Shown here: piece after piece, positions 57,302 to 64,000 of the stretch
How positions within the stretch are numbered: the stretch's first letter is position 1
How the letters are laid out: every line of letters begins with the position of its first letter
Origin: JAIEOG01 sp964519985
GTDB taxonomy: Bacteria > Bdellovibrionota > FAC87 > UBA2466
Direction of reading: 5' to 3'
DNA: 64,000 nt
Assembly: GCA_964519985.1 (NCBI GenBank)
Contig: CAZFMF010000018.1
Coordinates: 1 to 64,000, forward strand
Made by a program: the position numbers and the translations under genes
Notes under the pieces: generated by a model
What the model was told of the DNA's origin: nothing
What the model saw: the letters and a program-made list of their open reading frames with translations, nothing else
The model's database searches: none

Positions 57302-58075
57302 ATGTTCCCTCTCTACTACTCCGAGTTCTCGGTCTTCAATTACCACCAGATCCCGGCGGGATACTACTACCAGGTCATGAAGACGGGAGCGGCCGCGCAG
57401 CGGTTTTGGCACCGGGAGAAATTCATGGCGGTCGCACGCACCATCAAGGATGGGTCGCGGGTTTTGGATTTTGGTTGCGGGCCGGGAAGTTTCCTCGATG
57501 TCCTCGGCGAGAACTTTCCCAAGCTGACGGCGGTGGGAGTGGACCAAGCCACCAACCAGATTGAATTCGCCTCGCAGAACATTGCACCGAAACACGGCCC
57601 GGATCGCATTCGCTTCCAAGCGCTCGCCGAGTCGGACCCGGGTCTACCCTTCGAAGATGGGGCCTTCGACCAGGTAACGATCATCGAGGTGGTTGAACAT
57701 ATTCACCCGTACTATACCAATGCCATTTTACGGGAAGCGCTGCGGGTGTTGAAACCCACCGGGAAGCTCGTCGTCACGTCACCCAATTACCGATCCCTTT
57801 GGCCCCTGATCGAAAAAATTCTAGAGAAATTGAGTCCGGTCAAATACCACGATCAACACATCAACAAGCTCACACCTAATTCGGCGTTGAAAATCGTCGA
57901 GTCGGCCGGCTTTAAAGTCGATTCGGTGAAAACGATCTTTATCATCGCGCCTTTTCTATCGGGAATTAGCGAGAAGCTGGCGCGCTGGTTTTACGCGCTG
58001 GAGAAGCGGTTTTTTCCGCGGCTGGGCAGCTTGCTTATTCTTGAGGCGCGGCCACTTTTTCGGGCCAAAAGTTAG
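57302..58075 (+). CDS. Class I SAM-dependent methyltransferase (UbiE/Coq5-like)
   Basis: 257 residues. Motif I VLDFGCGPGSFLDVLG, motif II AVGVDQATNQIEFA, motif IV VTIIEVVEHIHP and post-motif LKPTGKLVVTSPNY. The basic, aromatic C-terminal tail (FLSGISEKLARWFYALEKRF) suggests membrane association, as in glycolipid or quinone methylases. It is 50 bp after the three-domain methyltransferase on the same strand. Its 3' end overlaps the convergent membrane protein by 41 bp. Substrate not assignable. Confidence 0.85.
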   Translation: MFPLYYSEFSVFNYHQIPAGYYYQVMKTGAAAQRFWHREKFMAVARTIKDGSRVLDFGCGPGSFLDVLGENFPKLTAVGVDQATNQIEFASQNIAPKHGPDRIRFQALAESDPGLPFEDGAFDQVTIIEVVEHIHPYYTNAILREALRVLKPTGKLVVTSPNYRSLWPLIEKILEKLSPVKYHDQHINKLTPNSALKIVESAGFKVDSVKTIFIIAPFLSGISEKLARWFYALEKRFFPRLGSLLILEARPLFRAKS

Positions 58076-59372
58076 TACTGAGGACCGTCACGCCCGCGCC
58101 CACCGCTACGAACAAAGCGATCTGCCAAAAGCCCGAGTGGGTTGGGCAAACCCAGGCCCAGTGGGAAAGGTGAGGCGACCACCCCTGGAAGTAGTTGCGG
58201 GCTTGGCACCCCATGACAAACGCCGCCGGCGGATCGTTGCCCCCGCGCAGCGGATCGCTCCATACCCACCAACGGTGAAGCAGGCCGGTGTATCCCACGA
58301 TCAGGGCGAGGACGGCCCAGCGACGGGAGTGGAGCAAGGCCGCAAAAGCAAAAACGTTTAAGAGTAGGAACACGATCGCGAACCAGCTGAAAAAGCGCTC
58401 GTAGTTCCCACCGCCGAAAACCGAAATGAGACTGGAGAGCGCACCGGCTAGGACGAGAAACGGAATGCGAGCGCGAATTTCGGCGGGGACGGTCACCCAC
58501 GCTTGGCGACCCGCGGCCCACCAAAGCAGGATGGTGGGACCAAAAACCGCGACGTAGGACCAGAGGATCGGGGTGAAGTAGGCCTTGCTCGACCAAAAAA
58601 TCAAGACTCCGAGCTTAGAGGAAACCGCGCGCGATCCTACGATGCTGACTGCGATCGCCATGGCGGCAACACTTCCGGCCGCGATAGCCAGCGTATTGGC
58701 GATTCGATCGCGATCCAGTGGCCAGGCGAACTTCCCATTGGGTTGGCGCACAAACCATGCGAGCGGCAGGAAGGGCGAGTAAAGGAGGAAGCTCTCTCGT
58801 ACCAACCCACCGACGAGAAACAATCCAAAATAGAAAAATGTGTCGCGCAGGCGCGGGCCGCGAGTCAATGCGGCCCAAAACGCGATCAGGCCTAAGAAGT
58901 TGGAGGCGATGTCGGGCGTCGACGGATACCAACCCACGAAACGCGCCGCCGCGAGTTCACCCAGATTCAGCGGAAGCCACGCCAATACGATTGCGGCGTA
59001 GTTACCGGGGAGTAGGGTACTGAGCATCACCCAGGACAAGACCCCGAAGAGGGTCGCCAGCACGTAGTTGATCTGTTCCAACGTATCCAGCGTGTTCGCA
59101 TGGCGCCCCGTAATCGCGCGGGAAGTTTTCTGGATGGTCGCGGCTAAAAACGGAACGGCGACTCGCACGTTAAAAGGCTCCACGATCTCAGACATGGCAG
59201 GTTTACCGTCGCGGAAGTGATCCACCAGGCGGCCATACTGGATACCGTCCCAACCGTAGCCATCACCTTGTAGAATCCGTTCCTGAAATACGACGCAAGG
59301 GAGGACGACCAGGAGTGAAAGCCCCAGGCCCCAGTACCAGCGGGCCCAATTGAGAGAATAGCGCGTCGTCAT
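58035..59372 (-). CDS. Polytopic membrane protein, putative GT-C-like
   Basis: 445 residues, about eleven membrane helices. The first loop reads GYGWDGIQYGRLVDHF ... EPFNVRVAVPFLAA, the D-x-x-x-Y ... R-x-x-x-P-x-L-A arrangement of EpsG/GT-C-like envelope proteins. ATG 59372 is set by a 4-bp ATGA overlap with the FkbM methyltransferase stop, excluding the longer in-frame start. With FkbM it forms a two-gene unit that probably acts on a methylated surface glycan. Confidence 0.65.
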   Translation of the reverse strand: MTTRYSLNWARWYWGLGLSLLVVLPCVVFQERILQGDGYGWDGIQYGRLVDHFRDGKPAMSEIVEPFNVRVAVPFLAATIQKTSRAITGRHANTLDTLEQINYVLATLFGVLSWVMLSTLLPGNYAAIVLAWLPLNLGELAAARFVGWYPSTPDIASNFLGLIAFWAALTRGPRLRDTFFYFGLFLVGGLVRESFLLYSPFLPLAWFVRQPNGKFAWPLDRDRIANTLAIAAGSVAAMAIAVSIVGSRAVSSKLGVLIFWSSKAYFTPILWSYVAVFGPTILLWWAAGRQAWVTVPAEIRARIPFLVLAGALSSLISVFGGGNYERFFSWFAIVFLLLNVFAFAALLHSRRWAVLALIVGYTGLLHRWWVWSDPLRGGNDPPAAFVMGCQARNYFQGWSPHLSHWAWVCPTHSGFWQIALFVAVGAGVTVLSTNFWPEKVAAPQE

Positions 59373-60223
59373 TCGTGGGGAGAACCGTATCGGACCGGCA
59401 TCTGGGCCCGCAAGGGAAACCGGGTTGAGAGCAGGTTCACGGGGTGGCCTTCCAATCCGGACTCTGGCAGCGGGGTGTGAAAGCCCAAAGCCGCGAGATA
59501 GTCGACGACGGGTTGGGAGACGAGTTTGCCATCTCCGCCCCAATGCGCTTCGAAAATGATCGCTTTCGGTGGCGACTGGCGGAGTGTGGCTTCTAAACCC
59601 TGGAGCGCCTCCAACTCGGCGCCTTCGATATCTAGCTTAATGAGCGTCGGGGCCGGCGCATGGCCCTGAGCGATCCAATCATCGCCCCGAAAGCACGGGA
59701 CTTCGATGGACTCGTTGTTCCAACGCGGCTCAAACCCACCCACACCGCGATTGGCGGAAAGCCCCGTGAAGAACGGGCGCGCCTCGTTTCGGGACGATAG
59801 GGCAACTCCGTGCGGTTGGACCGGAAGGTCCGGATTGAGCCGCCGGTTTTTTTCGAGCTGGGCGAACACGGGGGGATTGGGTTCAAAGCAATGGACGGTC
59901 CGCACCCCGGGATGCTGAGCGGCCAAGAAAGTGAAGCTGCCAATATTGGCGCCGATATCCCAGATGATCTCCTTCGCATCGACGAAAGGGACCAATCGGT
60001 CCCAAACCTCTCGCTCGTAGGCGCCGGTCTTGAGGATCTCGAACTGGATAAAATCACTGAAGTCTAAGCTCAAGTGCGCCTGTTCGCCGTAGGGAACGAC
60101 AAAGCGGGGTCGCCCGAGAAAACGGTGCAAACCCGTCCAGATGCGCAGCTTCCCCGGATGGTCGGGCCCGAAGTAGTAGCGCAGGAGCCAATGGGAAAGC
60201 GTGGCTGTGAGTGACCAAGTCAT
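59369..60223 (-). CDS. FkbM-family methyltransferase
   Basis: 284 residues. IIWDIGANIGSFTFLAA is motif I; VHCFEPNPPVFAQLEKN and LIKLDIEGAELEALQGLE are the FkbM signatures. Members O-methylate sugars or polyketides, often in surface-polysaccharide loci. The first membrane-proximal segment (ATLSHWLLRYYFG) may tether it. It is coupled to the polytopic gene downstream by ATGA. ATG 60223 is the likeliest start, though its ribosome-binding site is weak. Confidence 0.87.
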   Translation of the reverse strand: MTWSLTATLSHWLLRYYFGPDHPGKLRIWTGLHRFLGRPRFVVPYGEQAHLSLDFSDFIQFEILKTGAYEREVWDRLVPFVDAKEIIWDIGANIGSFTFLAAQHPGVRTVHCFEPNPPVFAQLEKNRRLNPDLPVQPHGVALSSRNEARPFFTGLSANRGVGGFEPRWNNESIEVPCFRGDDWIAQGHAPAPTLIKLDIEGAELEALQGLEATLRQSPPKAIIFEAHWGGDGKLVSQPVVDYLAALGFHTPLPESGLEGHPVNLLSTRFPLRAQMPVRYGSPHE

Positions 60224-60305
60224 GCGAGCCCAAATAGGGTACCCCGAAATCGGGAAATATGCTAAATCGCGCGGGTTGGGCGGGGATCCGGTGTCCGGGA
60301 GTTTT

Positions 60306-61409
60306 GTGCGTAAACGAATGTTTCTAAGCGGATTGCTTTTTCTCTCCAGCCCCCTGCTTGCGGCCGAGCCAATCCCTTCGGAATCCACCGTGCATGTCGA
60401 CCAGCTCAATGCTTGCGCTAAAGAAGTCGTGAAACAGCAGACTCCGGAGGAGGCCCTGCGGCGGTTGGGCATTTCGCCTACTCCCAACGCTTTTGCTTCC
60501 GCTTTTTCCATTTGTGTGCGGATGGCGGAAGGTCTGGTTTGCGGCGGGGGAGAAAGTGCGCCGCAGTTTCACCGGGTGCGGGCGCAGATTGCGGAAGCCG
60601 CGACCTTCTTGAGCGACATTTACGTCGATGCGCTGGGGGACACGCACCGGCCGTATCTCTTCCAAGAACTCATTCTAGTCCCCGGAGAATTTTCAAAGCC
60701 CACGCTCGAACTTCAGGGCACGCGGTTGTTCGTGGCGATTCCGCGGGGCATGATTTTCGGCGCATTCAAACCCCTGTCCGCCCGAGACTTGCGCCGGCTT
60801 TGGGATTCCGGTGCTCACCTTCACAAGGACGCGAAGGAAAAAAAGTATTGGCGCTTTCTCAACCCGGTCGGAGAGTTCCGCGTCGGCATTCGACATGTTT
60901 TGGTGAAACTTCGTTTGAAGCTTGGGGCGCGGCTCCAAGAGTTGGAGAACCGTCTGGCGGTGGAAAAGCGTAAAGCTTTGATCCACCTGCCGAGCGACTC
61001 GGAATCGGCCGAAAGTATTCGGCAGCGCATCTCTTCTCTTGATGATGCGTTGGTCGAGAGGCTGTTCGAACGGGTGCAGGCTAAGGTTCGCGATCCCAAA
61101 TCGTTGGACGATTTGGAGAACGCCGGTATGGCTCGGATCGCGGAATCCCGCTCCGCCCGCGACTATTCGATCTGGATCTTGGGCGCACTGTCTGGGTACG
61201 GAAACGAACACGACGTCCATGTTGGGGTTGCCTATTCTCGGTGGGCGCAGTTCGTGCGCGCGACGGAAAACCCACGTCGGACGCGAGTCGTCGTCACCGG
61301 TTTTTTCTTCGCTGGTTACACCATCGACAACATCAGTGTGAATCTCGACTTTGCCGGTAGCCTTGAAGCCGGGGCAATAACGGACGCCCTGGACGAGATC
61401 GAAAACTAA
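60306..61409 (+). CDS. Exported protein of unknown function
   Basis: 367 residues. Signal peptide RKRMFLSGLLFLSSPLLAAEP, then a mixed alpha/beta protein with Cys in NACAKEVVKQQTPEEALRRLG and repeated SDSESAESIRQRI-type helices. The C-terminus has VVVTGFFFAGYTIDNISVNL. No family recognised. GTG 60306 is chosen because GGGAG lies four bases upstream and the Arg/Lys cluster makes a normal signal peptide; ATG 60318 is an alternative. The YaiI gene follows after 2 bp. Confidence 0.7.
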   Translation: MRKRMFLSGLLFLSSPLLAAEPIPSESTVHVDQLNACAKEVVKQQTPEEALRRLGISPTPNAFASAFSICVRMAEGLVCGGGESAPQFHRVRAQIAEAATFLSDIYVDALGDTHRPYLFQELILVPGEFSKPTLELQGTRLFVAIPRGMIFGAFKPLSARDLRRLWDSGAHLHKDAKEKKYWRFLNPVGEFRVGIRHVLVKLRLKLGARLQELENRLAVEKRKALIHLPSDSESAESIRQRISSLDDALVERLFERVQAKVRDPKSLDDLENAGMARIAESRSARDYSIWILGALSGYGNEHDVHVGVAYSRWAQFVRATENPRRTRVVVTGFFFAGYTIDNISVNLDFAGSLEAGAITDALDEIEN

Positions 61410-61411
61410 AG

Positions 61412-61864
61412 ATGTTAGACATCTACATCGACGCCGATGCCTGCCCGGTCAAAGAAGACACCTTTCGCGTCGCCAAACGCTATGGCTTAAAGGTCTTCGT
61501 GGTTTCGCGGGTGCCGATCCACTTGCCGATCGCCGATTGGATCGTACCGGTGGTCGCGGGAGACGGTTTCGATCGGGTGGATGACTGGATTGTAGAAAAG
61601 ATCGCCGCGGGCGATATTGCGGTGACCGGCGATATTCTGTTGGCCCAACGTTGTATTGAAAAATCAGGACGTGCCATCGATCCCCGGGGACGCATTCTGG
61701 ATGCCGACAATATTTCGGAAGCGGTATCGATGCGCGAATTGCTCTCCGAGTTGCGGCAGCGGGGGGAGATCGGGTTGGGACCGGCGAAAATGGGCAAGAA
61801 GCATAAATCGAACTACCTCTCGGCCCTCGATGAACTCATTCACCGCATCAAGCGCGGCGTTTAG
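61412..61864 (+). CDS. yaiI: YaiI/YqxD-family (UPF0178, DUF188) protein
   Basis: 150 residues. IYIDADACPVKEDTFRVAKRYG, VAGDGFDRVDDWIVEKIAAGDIAVTGDILLA and MRELLSELRQRGE, the complete DUF188 pattern, related to NYN/PIN-type nuclease folds with conserved Asp residues. The role in the cell is not established. It overlaps the convergent DUF72 gene by 4 bp. Confidence 0.94.
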   Translation: MLDIYIDADACPVKEDTFRVAKRYGLKVFVVSRVPIHLPIADWIVPVVAGDGFDRVDDWIVEKIAAGDIAVTGDILLAQRCIEKSGRAIDPRGRILDADNISEAVSMRELLSELRQRGEIGLGPAKMGKKHKSNYLSALDELIHRIKRGV

Positions 61865-62700
61865 TCGATCTTCCGGACCGGCATCAGTTTACGCGCCTGA
61901 AGCGCCTCGGTGAGATGAACGGCATCGTGCGGAGAATACACTTTCGCCTCAGTATTGAAGTAAACGTAGGCATCCCGTTTTCCCTTCGTCCAGGCCGCGA
62001 GTTGCTCCGCGAAACGATCGAGAGACTTTTTCGGATACCCCTTAGCGAACGCTTTTCCTTCCCCGTGCATTCGCGCGTAGAGAAAATCTGCCGTCGGCTC
62101 TTCGCAATATAGAGCGTCCTCACCGCCGTGGGCGAGAACGATGGCGATATTGTATGCACGCAACAGCGCAAAGAAGTCGGCGTTGAAAAAGCTGGGATGT
62201 CGGAACTCGAGAGCATGCCGGACCTTCTTCACCCCTTCGGCCGAAGTCCATTCCCGGCCTTCCATCCGCGCACCGTGTTGCCGAGCCAGTTTTTCCGCTT
62301 GGACGCCGGTCGACGGGAGGAGTTTCACAAACTTCTCAAAGCGATCGTCTTTCAATTTTACGTTGGGGGGAAACTGCCAAAGCACGGGTCCGAGCTTCTC
62401 CTTGAGCGCGAGGATGCCGGAAGCAAAAAAATTAGCGATCGGCTCCTCGGCTTCCTTGAGTCGCAGAATATGCGTAATGAAGCGCGGCGCCTTCAGCGCG
62501 AATACAAAGTCGGCCGGGGTCTGAGCGTACCAAGATTGAAAAGATTTCGGCCTCTGTAGGGAATAGAAGGTGCCGTTGATCTCAATCGTATTGAGGCGCC
62601 GGCTCGCATATTCCAGTTCCTTTTTCTGCACCAATCCTTTGGGATAAAAACTCTTCCGCCAGGGTGCAAACGTCCAACCGGACATGCCGACGCGAATCAT
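61861..62700 (-). CDS. DUF72 (YecE-like) TIM-barrel protein
   Basis: 279 residues. RVGMSGWTFAPWRKSFYPKG, TIEINGTFYSLQRPKSF, FALKAPRFITHILRLK, VLWQFPPN and LEFRHPSF are the DUF72 landmarks in the usual order. The ending YVYFNTEAKVYSPHDA matches. Function is unassigned in all bacteria, though the barrel with conserved Glu/His suggests an enzyme. Upstream on the same strand is a ligase-like gene 8 bp away. Confidence 0.92.
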   Translation of the reverse strand: MIRVGMSGWTFAPWRKSFYPKGLVQKKELEYASRRLNTIEINGTFYSLQRPKSFQSWYAQTPADFVFALKAPRFITHILRLKEAEEPIANFFASGILALKEKLGPVLWQFPPNVKLKDDRFEKFVKLLPSTGVQAEKLARQHGARMEGREWTSAEGVKKVRHALEFRHPSFFNADFFALLRAYNIAIVLAHGGEDALYCEEPTADFLYARMHGEGKAFAKGYPKKSLDRFAEQLAAWTKGKRDAYVYFNTEAKVYSPHDAVHLTEALQARKLMPVRKID

Positions 62701-62708
62701 TTTTTCTT

Positions 62709-63305
62709 TCAGCGCTTACGGCAGCGCAAAATGGAGGTGTCCGAGAAGCCGGGCGTGTTCAATGACTTAAAAACCAAACCCTCAATCGAAGGATCCTCCT
62801 TCTCCAGCACCGCCATGCACTTATCGAGTGTCTTGAGCATCGGCAGCACGGTGAGGTGCGGAGAAATAAAATCGCGGGGAAGCAGAGCGTGCCGCTCCGG
62901 ATACGTTAGGGCATCGAGCTCTTTGTCATCGATTTTCAGAACATCAAAGAGATAGAGCAGATTTTTCCCCTTGAGCCACTCGGCATCGATCACCGTCCAG
63001 CCGTCGCGGGGCTGGATCACGCGACGCAATTCTGCGGTGATGCTGTCCGGAATCTCTTTCTTGTGCAGAGTGCCGTGTCGCGTGTAAGCGATCGGCTCGA
63101 CCATCGGATCGGACGGAAGGTGAATCTGGGCGCGGTGCCCATGAATTTTCAGTTGGCCCACCCAACCGGCCCGCAGGACTTTGGCAATGGCGAGGCTATC
63201 GGGACGAATCTCCGTCTTGGGGTGCATCGGGCGCAGGAACCGGGAGGGAAACAAGATTCTCGTCCTCGCAAAAAGAAACGGTTCAAATATCCCCGGGGCG
63301 TTCAT
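62709..63305 (-). CDS. Minimal ligase-type nucleotidyltransferase (ATP-dependent DNA/RNA ligase-like)
   Basis: 198 residues. GQLKIHGHRAQ carries motif I as K53-x-x-G56 (Lys53 would be adenylylated) but with His where ligases have Asp (K-x-D-G). YTRHG is motif Ia, WTVIDAEWL and LLYLFDVLK are III/IIIa, SIEGLVFK is motif IV with Glu175 and Lys180, and CRKR ends the chain. No OB-fold domain follows, so it is a bare catalytic core. The start ATG 63305 is preceded by GGGGGG. It could be an RNA or DNA ligase, a capping-like enzyme, or inactive. It lies in an operon with DUF72 (8 bp) and an upstream unknown gene (41 bp). Confidence 0.7.
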   Translation of the reverse strand: MNAPGIFEPFLFARTRILFPSRFLRPMHPKTEIRPDSLAIAKVLRAGWVGQLKIHGHRAQIHLPSDPMVEPIAYTRHGTLHKKEIPDSITAELRRVIQPRDGWTVIDAEWLKGKNLLYLFDVLKIDDKELDALTYPERHALLPRDFISPHLTVLPMLKTLDKCMAVLEKEDPSIEGLVFKSLNTPGFSDTSILRCRKR

Positions 63306-63346
63306 CCCCCCCAAAATAGGGGAAAGCAAACGCCGGAGCAAGCACG

Positions 63347-63952
63347 CTATTTAATGTAGTTCTTGATCTTCAGGGCCTTGAGGAGTGCGCGCATCTCCGC
63401 CGGAGTCTTGGCGTACTGCTTCGAAGTTTCCGCGGCTCCGGCTTTAGCCTTCATCAACATCGGCTTAAAAAGGTTTTCTAGGACGTCTTCGGGAAGCACT
63501 TGGAGTGCCTCGACGACAGCATCGTAGTTTGCTTCCAAAACCTTCGGATCAAACTTAATGCTGCCGAAATCGCGCGTGATCAATTCTTCTGCCGCCTTAC
63601 GGCCCCATTTTTTTTCAATATCGGCAACGTCTTCTTCGGTGAGTCCGGCGCTGGCGTCCATGACGATGTAGGTCACCATGGTTTCATCGCCTAGGATCTT
63701 GAAAGACTTGCCCATGCCGTTGAAAAGGCGTTTCGTGTACTCCTCTTCGCCAAAGCGTAAGATCTGATCCTTGTGAATGGTCGCTTCGCCTTCAAAGTGC
63801 TTGGCCTGATCCTGCGCCTCACGGAAGGCATCAATCGCCGCCGCCACTTCTTCGGGTGGGGTTACGGTGTCATTGAGCTTCTTCCCATCGGTCTCCCGAA
63901 CTTTCCGGGTTTTGAAAGGGTCTTTTTTTGCTTTTTTCTCAGCCTTCGCCAT
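63347..63952 (-). CDS. Unknown cytoplasmic protein with basic N-terminus
   Basis: 201 residues. A Lys-rich start (KAEKKAKKDPFKTRKVRE) is followed by a mixed helical region (EGEATIHKDQILRFGEEEYTK, KILGDETMVTYIVMDA) and KFDPKVLEANYDAVVEALQV. No signal peptide, membrane helix or recognised motif. ATG 63952 was chosen over a slightly longer start adding five residues. It is the first gene of a minus-strand run with the ligase-like and DUF72 genes. A nucleic-acid-binding role is only suggested by the basic tail and neighbours. Confidence 0.6.
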   Translation of the reverse strand: MAKAEKKAKKDPFKTRKVRETDGKKLNDTVTPPEEVAAAIDAFREAQDQAKHFEGEATIHKDQILRFGEEEYTKRLFNGMGKSFKILGDETMVTYIVMDASAGLTEEDVADIEKKWGRKAAEELITRDFGSIKFDPKVLEANYDAVVEALQVLPEDVLENLFKPMLMKAKAGAAETSKQYAKTPAEMRALLKALKIKNYIK

Positions 63953-64000
63953 TGTCTTCGCTCCACACAAAGCTTCCTGACAGTATCGGCAGAACGGGTC

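Noticed and set aside
1..64000. tRNA, rRNA, CRISPR arrays, integrase or prophage
   Set aside because: Reading the intergenic spaces, I found no cloverleaf, no spaced direct-repeat array and no integrase or structural phage gene; almost all spaces are under 200 bp.

Overview
This window is a gene-dense piece of chromosome from a Gram-negative (diderm) bacterium. The evidence is outer-membrane barrels, a TolC/RND pair, OmpA, a lipoprotein, GDP-mannose synthesis and many membrane glycosyltransferases. By eye it is moderately GC-rich. I could not run a search, so taxonomy is tentative: a Bdellovibrionota/Myxococcota-like lineage would fit, but nothing here is diagnostic. I saw no tRNA, rRNA, CRISPR array, insertion sequence or phage block.

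Layout. 0-5 kb: end of citrate synthase, a barrel protein, and a two-gene DNA topoisomerase VI operon, an archaeal-type enzyme that is sporadic in bacteria. 5-17 kb: a GT87-like membrane enzyme, an exported HEAT-cyclophilin fusion, a UvrD/PcrA helicase, gatCAB, GDP-mannose dehydratase, an aldo/keto reductase and a BolA/CGFS-glutaredoxin pair. 16.6-32 kb: an envelope-glycan region with four GT2 enzymes, four large polytopic proteins and a tightly coupled six-gene minus-strand operon (FAD oxidoreductase, two GT2s, SDR, TIM-barrel isomerase, polytopic protein) that looks like an uncharacterised glycan pathway. 32-39.5 kb: a monohaem cytochrome c behind a sigma-54-type promoter, OmpA plus a membrane coiled-coil/HhH protein, agmatine-to-putrescine enzymes, a winged-helix-like protein and a GT22-type mannosyltransferase. 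39.5-43.6 kb: lipoprotein, barrel, beta-propeller and an exosortase-family protease, with no PEP-CTERM substrate beside it. 43.5-51.9 kb: an orphan DNA/RNA methyltransferase, MazG, FecR-like, DMT, MarC, then an RND pump and TolC without an adaptor, with a divergent TetR and two matching operators. 52-64 kb: a HAF-repeat secreted protein with a VPEP motif, a TNT-like polymorphic toxin with an overlapping candidate immunity gene, a three-domain N2227-type methyltransferase, further methyltransferases, YaiI, DUF72, and a minimal ligase-type nucleotidyltransferase.

Two organisational features stand out. Genes inside operons are nearly always joined by 4-bp ATGA/GTGA overlaps. Of 13 convergent gene pairs, 11 abut or overlap; the only two with a gap each carry an ~88-bp hairpin element of the same design (19-20-bp arms, 48-nt loop). 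The best candidates for something new are the exosortase cluster without a visible substrate tag, the TNT-like toxin/immunity pair, the six-gene glycan operon, the Zn-ribbon/N2227/PqqD-like methyltransferase, and the hairpin family.
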